Shown here piece after piece: positions 13,946 to 25,602 of a DNA stretch of 64,000 nucleotides; within the stretch, counting starts at the first letter, position 1, and each line of letters starts with the position of its first letter. The stretch comes from Luzula sylvatica (lineage: Eukaryota; Streptophyta; Magnoliopsida; Poales; Juncaceae): NCBI GenBank assembly GCA_946800325.1, contig OX326960.1, forward strand, positions 22,311,150-22,375,149. Direction: 5' to 3'. The notes beneath the pieces are model-generated. The model was given only the letters and a program-made list of their open reading frames with translations, ran no database searches and was not told the origin of the DNA. Made by a program: the position numbers and the translations under genes.

Positions 13946-15103
13946 TGCTATAATAACATTACTATAGAAGGCAATAGTAGAAATCCCATCTAAAACACAA
14001 TATCATAATTAACTAAATAGCAATGCTATAACCAGCGGATCTTCACCATGTTTGTTGGGAAGTCCATAATAAAACCAAACAAAAAAACTACATAAAAAAG
14101 TTTTTGAAAGGGAGGCATAGTATATAAATTTTAATTCCAAAAATATACTGAAATTAAATAGAATATAATCCCCCCTACATTTAATATATAAATTTGCCTA
14201 CGGGCTTTCACCGCAAAAAAAAAACTATGGATCTACACCAAGTGATATCACCGCCCCATATTCTTTGATATAATTTTGGTTCCGCCCATTTGCGCCCACA
14301 TTCATATGGGTACCTATTTTATCAGCCGCAAAGTTCCTATGGGAACATGTTTTCTCAACCAAAAAAGGTCAAACGACCCAATCCAAATCATATATATATA
14401 CTTTGTGGACTTTAAAATCAAATATAAAGGGAAAGAAAACAACTAAAATCCCATGCAAAGACATCCAAATTCTATCTTGTGTGACCTATTCATCCAATCC
14501 AAATACAACCCATAACCATCTTTCATCAAATTTAGTGCATATTCATGTAGAAGTATGTTAATTATATTGTTCGCTTCCTTTCTATACTTGATGTGTTAAA
14601 ACGGTTCTCGATTTAATCAGTTTAATTCTTCGGTTTATTTGGTTCGATTTGGTTAAAAAATAATAATATTCGGTTGATTCAGTTCGGTTTTGATGTTTTG
14701 AAAACCGATTAAACCGAGCTGGCCTAATAGACCAATTATATCGTATTTCTTAATATGTTAATGTTAAAATATTAAAAGTTGATGTAACAATCTAATAAAT
14801 CAATACAATTTTATTTTGTAAAATTTATTTATATTTTTATGAAAAAATCTAAGTCTCTTATCTTTTTTTAATCTAAAATTCAATCGATTTCCTAATGTTT
14901 TGATTAGTTAATCAAGTTCCTTATTTTTTTAATTTAGCCAAACAAGTCCCTTATTTTTTTAGTTTAGTTCAATTGGATTCTTCCGTCCATGAACTGATGA
15001 ACTCATCGGCAACTGACTGTCCTTGTTCGCCTTCGTCTACAAAACCAAAGCCTGAGATTTAGAACCAAAATGGAGACGATTAAAAAATATTAATACACAC
15101 TAA
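13946..15103. other. Intergenic region with a diverged copy of block C sequence
   Basis: 14280-14530 aligns by eye with 31745-31960 and 46485-46700 (shared elements: AACATG followed by TTTCTCAACCAAAAAA, GGACTT, CCATGCAAA, CATCC). This is a third, older copy of that sequence. 14600-14720 is rich in TTCGGTT words. No gene seen. Confidence 0.5.
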
Positions 15104-15104
15104 C

Positions 15105-15384
15105 CTTTTGTTTTTTGAGCCTCACATTCTCCTTCTCCAAGCGAGAAAAAATATTCTCCAAATCATTTGTATAAGCCTTTAATCAAACAAATATTAATAA
15201 ATCCCAAATTATGAATTGTAAAATTAATCGGGTTAAATTGAAAAGGTACTTGTTTCCTAGCTCTAGATCGAGCCGCGGATTCTCGATTTTTAATCATCCT
15301 TTCTTGCCTTCTTTCCATATTCTTATCCATCCATCTACCAAACCGGATCGATACTGAGCTCCACAAATAACGACTCACCAACAT
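15105..15384 (-). pseudogene. bZIP domain fragment, group A (ABI5/AREB-like)
   Basis: Two exons on the minus strand encode a complete bZIP domain. Exon 15384-15250 (45 codons) ends with RMIKNRESAARSRARKQ, the group A basic region. Exon 15176-15105 (24 codons) reads AYTNDLENIFSRLEKENV, then RLKKQK, a leucine-zipper start. The intron lies exactly after RARKQ, where group A bZIP genes have it, with GT and AG intact, and the next donor (GTTAGT) is also present. The large N-terminal exon with its phosphorylation motifs and the usual C-terminal PxPEPKYQLRR tail are not found nearby. It most resembles the AREB3/EEL/DPBF set. I call it a gene fragment; an active truncated gene with distant exons is possible. 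Confidence 0.7.
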
Positions 15385-16639
15385 CTGAAAAAAATTAAAT
15401 ATTAAAAATAAATATGAAATATGAAATATGAATGTTTTATGCGAACAATAAAAAACAGAAATATTTACATATATTGAATAATACTGCGTACCACGTCGAA
15501 TGTGTTCAAATCTATGAAGACCAATTCATTTGGTAAGAATTTGGTAAGAATGTATGTTTAGAACCCGCCCAAAACATTGCTAATCAATTACCTAAAATTA
15601 CCAACAACAGAATGACTCCTTGCAGAAAATTAGACCCAAATTTGAAAACCAATGACCGATGAAATCAATTCAATAGGTTCCACACCAAATTTGATTAATC
15701 TCGACACAAAATAATACCAAAACCGAGGAAAAAACGATCCAAAATCGACCAATTTCGAATCAAAGTTCAAGCAAGTCCTACCAAAAAATGACTCAATAAC
15801 AACCCGAACTCGACCTAGAGATTTTACCATAGATAAACATGCTGACATAATTTAGGGCCTGGCGCTAAACACGTTGATGGCAGCGATGAACAAATCCAGT
15901 GAAGACAGATGCCAAGACTAAACCCTAAGTACCAAAAGCAAGCAAAAATAACATTAAATAGCCGAGACGAAGCCAAAATGACCACAAATTAGAATAGAGT
16001 AGATGAAATACGTTGATCACGGCATAGCAAAACCCAAAAAAAGCCGCATAAAAAGAAAAGAAAAGCAAAACAAAGAAAAAACCTTACAAAGACAAAGAGA
16101 AGGCGGAAGGAAGAGGAGAAAGAAACGCGTATGTCCTCGAGAATCGGTTTAATCTATCAAGAGATCTGACGTCGTTCTCCATCTGCTGCGTCGTCTTATC
16201 TCGGTTTCCTTCGTTCTAGGATTAGGGTCTCTGCGTGCTCGGGCTAAAAGAACATGGATAGTTGCAGTCGATAGGCAAAATTTCACCACGGGGCTAGAGT
16301 TTGGCAAGCTTTTATTGTATGCATGGAGAGAGAAGAGGGGAATGTTTATGCACGTGAATGGGAAGAGAGAAGGGGGGACAAGTTTTATTATTTTCAGTGA
16401 ATATTGCACAATATAGGGGACATGTTAATCTTTGGCAAGGCAAAGGCAAACAAATGAGAATTGTTCAAACTTTCTCTTGTGTTATCATCTCCCTCTTGAC
16501 TTCCACACCATCATCATTCATCACATCTCAAGAAACTTGTAGAAAGATTCAAATGAGGATTGTTCAAGGTTTTTTTCTAGCCACATTGAATCTAACTCAA
16601 CCCTGTAGGGTTATACACACGTTTATCAAGGTGTGCAGT
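15385..16639. other. Spacer upstream of the bZIP fragment
   Basis: No recognisable coding exon. The minus strand at 16250-16090 is CT-rich and could be an old 5' UTR ending in GTAAGG, but nothing shows that it belongs to the bZIP fragment. Confidence 0.35.
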
Positions 16640-17225
16640 GGAAATATTTACCTATGTATAACCTAATTCTATCGGGATCACGTTCGAAAAACCATCAAAA
16701 AGGAAAAGTTTGAGAAAATTACCTCGTACAAGTTAGTACGTGTCGACTTCTTCTCCAAATTCGTGAACCTTCTCCAAGGAGTGCTCGTGCAGTTCCTCTA
16801 CTCGTGTCCACCTTGATTCTCAACTGATCGGAACCGTCAACGTCGTTCTAGTCGATGTCACGATTATTTCTCTCAAACTTTTGCTCAGATCTCTCTTCTC
16901 AAACTCTCCAGATCTCAATTTGTATTGTGTAAAAAGAGAGAAAAATTCGGCGGCCGAATTAGGGTTCAGAATGGGAGCTCGAAGAGAGAGAAAAAATGAA
17001 ATCAGAATGTATATATAGGCAAAATTAGGTTAAACCCGAACAGGCCGAAATTAGGTTAAAAAATCCTAATTATCTGAATGGGCCCGAAATTAGGTTAAAC
17101 TCTAATTTTCTGAAATTAGGTTAAAACCCTAAATTATGAACGGACCCAATTCTGACTGCAGATTTGCCTATTTATATAAATTCTTCCAAGTTAATTCTTA
17201 AGCCATATTTTTATTCAAACCCAAC
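16640..17225 (-). mobile_element. LTR fragment, inverted copy of 1-660
   Basis: Runs antiparallel to the first 660 bases with moderate divergence, including the text around ACTAACTTGTACGAGGTAA and the ATATGGCTTAAGAATTAA end. The two copies bracket about 16 kb. Confidence 0.6.
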
Positions 17226-17234
17226 CCTAAATCA

Positions 17235-17575
17235 GCCAATTCACGAAATTGGAGACTCCACACCACTCACTCAAGATTACTTGCTTGGTAAGATGAACTG
17301 AAGGAAATATAGTTTCGGCTCGCTCCCTCCCTCTTTTGAGAAGAATGTATGAGCCGCCATTCCATTTTCGTCAACAGACCCGGCCTCTCCTGGCTCTGAC
17401 ACCTTCCGGGTTTCACTTTACTCCCTATGCTCCCCCGGCGCAGGCCTACCACGCTTCGCGCCTGCGGCGTTTTCGCCGGACAGTCTTTGCCAGTAGTGCC
17501 ATCCTCCCTGAAGGCTGTCTTTATGGGTGGCTTGTCCTTTGCTGCTACGTGATCTTAGGTGTTATTAATTCAAGG
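17235..17575. other. GC-rich segment, possibly of organellar origin
   Basis: This stretch is clearly richer in GC than its surroundings and has the word use I associate with plant mitochondrial DNA. An open frame (17336-17587) matches no family I know. I cannot confirm an organellar source without a search; an LTR internal region is the alternative. Confidence 0.3.
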
Positions 17576-17579
17576 AACA

Positions 17580-18234
17580 GTGGTTGACTTGGATAGCAGG
17601 CGGGTTACACGTTCCACTGTGTCGAGATGTGAGGTGCAGGTGGTGATGATCACCCCGGGGTATGCGCTAGCACCCTTGACGGGCACTCCAAGACCTGCCA
17701 ACGCTCGTGATAACCCTCTGATGTGGGGGGCGTGCCTACGTTGATCTCTGGGAGTTGGATCAACTGCAAAAGAGTACGTACAAGGACACACGAACGCACG
17801 CGTTCGAGAAGACAGATGAATGCACAATATGATTGTACGGAATTGGGCTTTTATATACAGTGCGTCATGACGCACCATATGATGCGTCACGACGCACCTA
17901 CTGTGTATAGTCTGCAATAGTTGCGGACTTACCCAATTCCGAGATTTTACAGTCGTGCGTCATGATGCACCATATGGTGCGTCATGACGGTAGGATGCGT
18001 AAAATGTCTAGAGACTAATTGGCATTGGTGCGTCATGATGGACTATATGGTGCATCACGACGGATCATGTATAATAGCTGTTTTATGGCTGATTTTAGTA
18101 CACACAGGTTGGTGTGTCCAATATGTGTCTTTTGGGTGTCCTTATCATATTAGATATAAATAGAATAATTCTCTCTCTCATGAAATAATCGAATTAATGC
18201 AAGTCTTTTGAAACAACACCATCAAGAGTTAAAA
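17580..18234. mobile_element. LTR-like segment with TGCGTCA inverted repeats
   Basis: Contains three spaced copies of a paired motif of the form GTGCGTCATGACGCACC ... GTGCGTC (about 17862-17900, 17950-17990 and 18028-18065), TATA-like words near 17850 and 18150, and no coding domain. This looks like the promoter part of a retroelement LTR. The assignment is inference. Confidence 0.4.
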
Positions 18235-18942
18235 TTGTGTGAGGAGAAAGAGAGAACGAGGAAAAGAGTCCATAGCAATCATTTTACGCTTTGAGAAGTT
18301 CAAATAACGAAGAAACAACACCATCAAGATTGTTTGGATCGAATCTTTTAAGATCCAACTTTTCACCAAATTGTACAAACACTAAGAAATTTTATTTTTC
18401 GATTCATTGCAATCTTTTTACGCTTTGAGGAGTTCAAATAACGTGTTTTGAGACCGTTTGTATCGTATCTTTTACTACATCACTTTTCACCAAATTTTGC
18501 AAACACCAAGAAATCTTGTTTTTCGATTCATAACAATCGTTCAAAGCTCTGAGGAGTCCAAATGACGTGTTTTTGAGATGGTTAGGACCGAATCTTTTAC
18601 TACGTAACTTTTCACCAAATTGTACAAACACTAAGAATGTTTTCTTTTCAATTCATAGCAATCTTTTTACGCTTTGAGGAGTTCAAATAACGTGTTTTAA
18701 AATCATTTGTATCGTATTTTTTACTACATAACTTTTCATCAAATTTAACAAACACTAAGAAAGTTTATTTTTTCTATTCATAACATTCTTTTAACGCTCT
18801 CAGGAGTCCAAATAACGCGTTTTTGAGATGGTTTGGATTGAATCGTTTACTACATAACTTTTCACCAAATTGTACAAAAACTAACAAAATTTTCTTTTCG
18901 ATTCATAGTAATCTTTTGACGCTTTGAGGAGTTGAAATAACC
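18235..18942. repeat. Satellite array, about 124-bp monomers, left part
   Basis: GAGGAGTYCAAATAACG recurs at 18427, 18551, 18676, 18801 and 18925 (spacing 124-125). Alternate monomers differ: one type has GAGTTCAAATAACG with ATTTGTATCG, the other GAGTCCAAATAACG with GGTTTGGATCG. The true period is therefore a dimer near 249 bp. The array is interrupted by a hAT element and resumes at 20630. Confidence 0.9.
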
Positions 18943-20616
18943 TATGTTGCACGGATACGGATACGGGTAGCGTATCCGATACGATACGGATACGGTAAAT
19001 TTCAAAAAGTGTAGGATACGGGGATACGGCTATATTTTTTAATTATATTTATATAATGTAATAACATTAAATTAATTAAATAATATAAATACATGACTAT
19101 TTATAATTTACAAACTGATGGAATCGAACTCATATTTAATATTTTTCAAATGACATTAAATTCATAACTGTGAAGACATCTCACATCAGTAGTTGTTCAT
19201 AAGTGAAATCGATAAAATACTAACAACAAAATCAAAACAGGAGATACATATTAATATTATATAACAAAATGCACTCCTCAAAATATTCTAACTAAATCAG
19301 ATATATTAGTTATGCTACCCTAATAGTATTAAAATCAACACTCAAACACCAACCTCTCCAGCTCCGGTTCATTGAGCGAAAGATTTGCCAAGTGAAGAAT
19401 TTCGGCACCGTCAAATGGCTCGAAGTGATCACCTCCAACATCCCACATTCTCGTGTCTCCATTTAAATATTCTGGAGACTTCCTCGATAGAAGTCGTAAA
19501 TTTGAATGCACAAAAACCAAATCTTCCGCACGTTGAGGTGTCATTTGATTTCTTTTAGCATTGTGAATAAAGGAGTACGTGCTCCAATTTCTTTCGCTGC
19601 ATGATGATGACGATGGCTGGCCAAGTAGTTTCATAGCTAAGGCTTGAAGATTAGGTGCCGTCACACCATAATTTATCCACCAAGTTAATGGATCTATCGT
19701 GCTACGATACGTGATGGAATCAAAATCATCAAAGCCTCTGCCACAAATAGAGAACCTCGCAAATTCATCAAGTACGACCCCTCTTTCTTCGTGACTTGGA
19801 AAGAACTTCTGAAAACATTGATTTCGCATTTGTGAAATTTCAGTATCCATGTGCGGAGGGGCACGGCCAGCAAGCCAGGAAGGGTTGTAGTACCTTATAA
19901 ACCGAGCAAATGAGCTTTCACTCTAGGGTAAGAACCAGTAAAAGTTTTCTTGCAAAATTCACACATCATTCTAGTATTTCCTCCGCCCTCTCCCTTCCCC
20001 ATTTTTTTGAAATACTTCCAAAGAGGAGTGGAATCGATCAAACTGCTAGTAGCGGCACTAACACATGGATTAGTTGACTGGTTTTCAGGTTCCATTTCTG
20101 TCAATTTCGCAAAAAAAAGATCAATTGAATGAAAAAACTAAAAAATAAAAAATTAGGGTTTATTTTCGAGCAATGATGAATAGAGTAAAAATTAGAGAGA
20201 AATAACCAAAATAGAAGTTGAATACCTATTTAGAGTAGAAAAATTATTAAGATTGGAGATCCAAGATCAAAATTTATGCCATCCTTTTCTTATTCTTCTT
20301 TGACCTTCCTTTGCTGTTTCTCACGAAAATGAAGAACAGTGAACATAAATAAAATGAAGAAGAGGGGAACTCTGGACTCCCATCTTCGTTAATGAATAAT
20401 GATACTTACTTAGATTGGAGTTTTGGGCCTAGGCAGTGTGGGCTTAATTACTTAAATAGTGAAATGAATTAATGAAATTCATAATTTGGAAAATTAGACT
20501 CTAAATAATATATGGGCTGCTGTATCCCAAAAATGGGCCGAAGTATCCGTGGCGTATCCATGAAGTATCCCCGACGTATCCCGACGTATCCCCACGTATC
20601 CTGACCGTATCCGAAA
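18943..20616 (-). mobile_element. Internally deleted hAT transposon inside the satellite
   Basis: Both ends are built of GGATACG / CGTATCC words (18948-19030 and 20535-20615), a subterminal repeat pattern found in some plant hAT elements. Between them lie BED zinc-finger and hAT-dimerisation coding remnants on the minus strand. I could not define a clean 8-bp TSD because the flanking satellite copies differ. Confidence 0.75.
19335..20104 (-). pseudogene. hAT transposase remnant (BED finger plus dimerisation domain)
   Basis: The N-terminal piece (20104-19895) has a BED-type finger: LWKYFKKMG ... MMCEFCKKTFTGSYPRVKAH (C-x2-C with downstream His). After a stop, the C-terminal piece starts with RFIRYYNPSWLAG (about 19910) and runs to 19335. 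It includes DPLTWWINYG, PNLQALAMKLLGQPSSSS and SERNWSTYSFIHNAKRNQ, the hAT dimerisation domain. The RNase-H-like catalytic region between them is deleted, so no active transposase can be made. Confidence 0.9.
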
Positions 20617-20629
20617 AAAAAATACTCTC

Positions 20630-22222
20630 AGAGGAGTTCAAATACCAAGAATGTTTTCTTTTCGATTCATAACAATCTTTTTACGCTTTGAGGAGTTCAA
20701 ATAACGTATTTTTAGATCATTTGTATCGTATTTTTTACTACATAACTTTGCACCAAATTTTACAAACACTAAGAAAGTCTATTTTTTCGATTCATAACAT
20801 TTTTTAACACTCTCAGAGGTCCAAATAACGTGTTTTTGAGATGGTTCGGATCGAATCGTTTACTACGTAACTTTTCACCAAATTGTAGAAACACTAAGAA
20901 AATTTTCTTTTCGATTCATTGTAATCTTTTGACGCTATGAGGAGTTCAAATACCGTGTTTTTAGATCATTTGTATCATATCTTTTACTACATAACTTTTC
21001 AACAAATTTTACAACCATTAAGAAAATTTGTTTTTCGATTCATAACATTCTTTTAACGCTCTCACAAGTCCAAATAACGTGTTTTTGAGATATTTGGATC
21101 GAATCTTTTACTACGGAACATTTCACCAAATTGTACAAACGTTAAGAAAGTTTTATTTTCGATTCATAGCAATCTTTTGACGATTTGAGGAGTTCAAATG
21201 ACGTTTTTAGATCATTTGTATCGTATATTTTAATACATAACTTTTCACCAAATTTTAAAAACACTAAGAAAGTTTGTTTTTCGATTCATAACATTCGTTT
21301 AACGTTTCAGGAATTCAAATAATGTGTTTTTGAGATGGTTTGGATCAAATATCTCACTACGTAACTTTTCACCAAATTTTACAAACACTAAGAAAGTTTT
21401 CTTTTCGATTCATAGCAATATTTTTACGCTTTGAGGAGTTCAAATAACGTGTTTTGAGATAATTTGTATCGTATCTTTTACTACATAACTTTTCACCAAA
21501 TTTCACAAACACTACGAAAGTTTGTTTTTAGATTCATAATTTTTTTTACGCTTTGAGGAGTCCAAATAACGTGTTTTTGAGATAGTTTGGATCGAATCTT
21601 TTACTACGTAACTTTTCACCAAATTGTACAAACACTAAGAAAGTTTTCTTTTCGATTCTTTGCTATATTTTTACGCTTTGAGGAGTTCAAATATCGTGTT
21701 TTTAGATCATTTGTATCGTATCTTTTACTATATAACTTTTCAACAAATTTTACAATCACTAAGAAAGTTTGTTTTTCGATTCATTACTATCTTTTAACGC
21801 TCTGAGGATCCCAAATAACGTGTTTTGAGATGGTTTGGATCGAACCTTTTACTAGGTAACTTTTCACCAAATTGTAAAAACACAAAGAATGTTTTTTTCG
21901 ATTCATAGCAATCTTTTTACGCTTTCAGGAGTTCAAATAACGTGTTTTTAGATCGTTTGCATCGTATCTTTTACTACATAACTTTTCACCAAAATTTACA
22001 AACACCACGAAAGCATGTTTTTCAATTCATAATAATCTTTGAACGCTCTGAGGAGTCCAAATAACGTGTTTTTGAGATAGTTTGGATCGAATTTTTTACT
22101 ATGTAACTTTTCACCAAATTGTACAAACACTAAGATAGTTTTCTTTTCGATTCATAACAATATTTTTAACGCTTTGAGGAGTTCAAATAATGTTTTTTAG
22201 ATCATTTGTATCGTATCTTTTA
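20630..22222. repeat. Satellite array, about 124-bp monomers, right part
   Basis: Continuation of the array of 18235-18942, about 13 monomers, with the same alternation of two monomer types. It ends abruptly at about 22222 where duplicated block A begins. Confidence 0.9.
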
Positions 22223-22556
22223 CTACATTAGCGAAGTTGATTTCTCGTATGTGTTGGATAACGCCTTCATGATCCCGAATGCCGTTGTCTCATTCGCTAC
22301 GGTGAACACCACGTTCTTGGCCAATGATAATTGGATATAGCTTAGCGATTTGCTGTTCATCTTCTTCCACTAGCCGTCGTCCATGATACTTTCCGGCCTT
22401 GTCTCGAGTAGCGCATCTTCTAGGTCTTTGTGGCATAGCAACGCTTATATTTGCATCTTCCAGTAACCGAAGTCTCACCCATTGAACCGACTCGCCCAAA
22501 CCTTGTTCTCGTTCATCGCTCGTCTGCTTTTCCTCGAACCTTTGCCCTGATACCAC
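22223..22556 (-). pseudogene. copia gag relic (block A copy)
   Basis: On the minus strand, directly after a primer-binding-site-like TGGTATCAGGGC next to the LTR, a broken gag open frame starts. Its better preserved twin in block B (33497-33842) reads LCHKDLEDALLETRPE and SYIQLSLAKNV, typical of copia-type Gag. Truncated at the block boundary. Confidence 0.75.
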
Positions 22557-22557
22557 T

Positions 22558-22903
22558 TGTTATGATCGTTGCCGCCAACAAACACACAAGAACAACACAC
22601 GAACACAAAGATTTTTACGTGAAAACCCCGAAGGAAAAAAATCACGGCCGCCGGCGCTCAAAATATTTTACTATACTTGGAGAAAGAGAAAATATAATTA
22701 TTGGTATTTGTTGGAATGAATAAAAACTCTAGCCTAACCCTGTTTATAGCTAAGTCTTATCCAATACAAGAAAATAATCAATTGATTTAATTATGATTCA
22801 ATCATGATAATAAAAATATATGGAGAACTCACATATCTCCTCAACGTTTTTCTTTATCTAATTTCCAAATTCCTAGGTTTCTAAAAGTCTCCATACCATA
22901 ACA
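22558..22903 (-). mobile_element. copia-type LTR (block A copy)
   Basis: Bounded by TGTTAT ... ATAACA inverted ends (346 bp), with the primer-binding site adjacent on the gag side. On the minus strand this is the 5' LTR of a truncated element. Its twin is at 33843-34192. Confidence 0.8.
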
Positions 22904-23115
22904 AGAAGTATGTGGTTTTTTCAATGCCCGTAGTTCCTGGTCCGGCACCTCCCCAAAAGTTCCACATATATATTGAGTTTCTTTTTACACCATGAATGAA
23001 TAAGTCGTATAACTTTCCCTCAATCTTTTATTTTTAGGGGCACATTTGAGCACCAATGACTATCGTCCACGAACATGCCATGAATTTTGATTTTTGGACG
23101 CCCGCCATATAATGA

Positions 23116-24127
23116 TTTTTTTTTTTTTTTTTTTTGAAGGAGAGACGACCAATAGTCCTCATCTCGAATATCATTAAAAAGTCAGGAGAATTTACATACA
23201 TTAGTGTGACTAGATAGTTTGAAAAAGAAAATTTCTATCCAAACTAAGACACACGGCCGAAAAAAAAAACCCTAGTGTACTGAAACCCTAAAGTATTAAG
23301 TCGGCCTGACTAACCATGCCTAAGCCTATTACTCGCAGCATGTTGTCCAACCTGTTGTATATTGGATTGCCAAGTCCGTCAGGAGAGATAGGGATGCTCT
23401 CTTGTTGTTGAAGATTTCGTCGTTCCTTGCCTTCCATAGGTTCCAGGTAGTTGCCAACCAAGCTGTTCCCCGCAAAGGGTCGATAGCCTTGTCTGCCCAG
23501 AAGTCCTTGGGCTGGCCGACTCCCAATGGTGGTGTACCAAAGTGGAGGGAGATGTTTTGCCATACTTGTGTCGAGAAGGAGCATTCGAAAAGTAGGTGTT
23601 GTGGCGTTTCAGGTGCAATCTTACACAGAGGGCACATGAAATTATTCGGCCAACCCCTTTTTTGAAGATTATCACAAGTTAGGATCCTTGAAAGGAGGAC
23701 CAACCAACCAAAAAATTTCACCTTTAAGGGGGCTTTCGCTTTGAAGAGAGCGACATTCCAGGGGCATACTATTCCGGTGTTGATAATGGTGGAGTACATG
23801 AAACTTGCTTTGGGAGCGGACATGTCAGGATTGTCCTCATAGTATGCTTTTTTGAAACTAGAGAACATCGGGAGAAGTCGGGATAGATCTTTGATGAAGA
23901 AAGAGCACGAAGATGGGTTATTCTGAAAAGCCGATTCAATGGTAGTAGCATTGTAAAGATCCCGAATAGTCTCGGCCCAGAGGGAGGAAGGGTCATTGTC
24001 TAGCTTGAAAATCCATTTTAGTAGAAGGGTTTGATTTTGGACGTACAAATTATGGATTCCCAATCCACCATTATTTTTTGGGAGTGATACTTGGTCCCAG
24101 TTCACCAGACAATGGCCTCCCAGACAA
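23116..24127 (-). mobile_element. 5'-truncated LINE (family D) inserted in block A
   Basis: Poly(T) at 23116-23135 is the poly(A) end of a minus-strand LINE. Block B at 34441-34465 has the uninterrupted site (CATATAATGTTGTGTATC), so the insertion can be seen against its empty site. The shared AATG at both junctions may be a short target duplication. Confidence 0.9.
23290..24115 (-). pseudogene. LINE ORF2 C-terminal fragment (family D)
   Basis: Reads VNWDQVSLPKNNGGLGIHNL, then LLKWIFKLDNDPSSLW, the zinc-binding MCPLCKIAPETPQHLLFEC, and ends near TTWNLWKARNDEIFNN. It is the region after the RT palm. The open frame runs on at its N-terminus into host sequence (24127-24198), which block B shows is not LINE. 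Confidence 0.9.
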
Positions 24128-24944
24128 TGTTGTGTATCATATTCGTTATCCTCTCTTGCTAGAAGTTCAAAAGGTATTTGTTCGTAGTTCATACCCATTA
24201 AATTAAGAGCCCTTTTACTCTGTCCCTCAAATTTTGTCCAACATCCTCTATATCACGAATTAGCGATTAATTATCATGATAATTAATAAAATAATACTTC
24301 ATTAATAATTAATTAATATATAATTAAAATACATATGTATTAACAATTAATAATCAATATTAATTAATTATGATAGAGTGTATTTTTATTAATCATCACG
24401 ATAATTAATCACTAATTCGTGATATAAAAAAAATGTTAAGGAAATTCTGAGGGAAACAGTTCAATGGTCCTTCAAAATTAACTCGTAGCTTTCATTTCAC
24501 CTATTTAATACCTTAACTACGAGTTCTCCATATATTAAAAATTAATAGCTGTTCGCTCCCCTAGTTTCTTAAAAAATAACACTAAATAAATCACTGACCA
24601 TAGGATTAAGTGTTTGCTTCCCTAGTTTTGAGAGCTAGTTTTTAGAGGAAATCATGTTTTGTGGGGTTTGAATTAATAGGTGTTCGGTCTCAAAAAATTT
24701 ATCCTAGTTTTGAATACCAAGACTACTCAAAACCTAGGATTGGTCTTAATTTGTTGGCTTTTCAAAACTTATCTATGAGATAAGTTTTGACCGAATTGAT
24801 AGAATGAAAATTAATAAAATAATACATCAAACTATTTGTCTATTAAAATAAAACACGAATATAATTAAATATTACTTATTTTGGATTCATTTGAACATAA
24901 ACAATATTTGGCATAAATAAAAAAAATCTAGTTGGCGTTTTTAT
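24128..24944. other. Block A spacer with an AT-rich hairpin MITE
   Basis: 24249-24427 forms a long imperfect palindrome (ATCACGAATTAGCGATTAAT and its inverse at the other end), duplicated in block B at 34566-34737. The rest is AT-rich with no gene. Confidence 0.55.
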
Positions 24945-25106
24945 TTTTTATTGAATCCGGTATAGGATACCGTATTCGTATCCGTATTTGTATCGAATAT
25001 CGTATTCGTATCCGTATTTATATTCGTACTCGTATTCGTATCCAAAATCGAATACTAGATAACATATTTGTATCCGTATTTGTACTTGTATTTGTATCCG
25101 TAATTA
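24945..25106. repeat. GTATTC/GTATCC degenerate hexamer repeat
   Basis: Runs of CGTATTCGTATCCGTATT words; a sister tract is at 53465-53632. Such words also form the ends of the hAT at 18943-20616, so both tracts may be transposon-end remnants. Confidence 0.7.
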
Positions 25107-25147
25107 AAAATGTATTTATAAAATAAATAAAAAATAAAAATAAAAAA

Positions 25148-25602
<455 letters not shown>

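Noticed and set aside
17336..17587. 83-codon frame in the GC-rich segment
   Set aside because: The composition of the segment alone makes such frames likely, and no protein family is recognised.
18235..22222. Regular direct repeats considered as a CRISPR array
   Set aside because: Monomers are contiguous with no unique spacers, and the context is a plant genome; this is satellite DNA.
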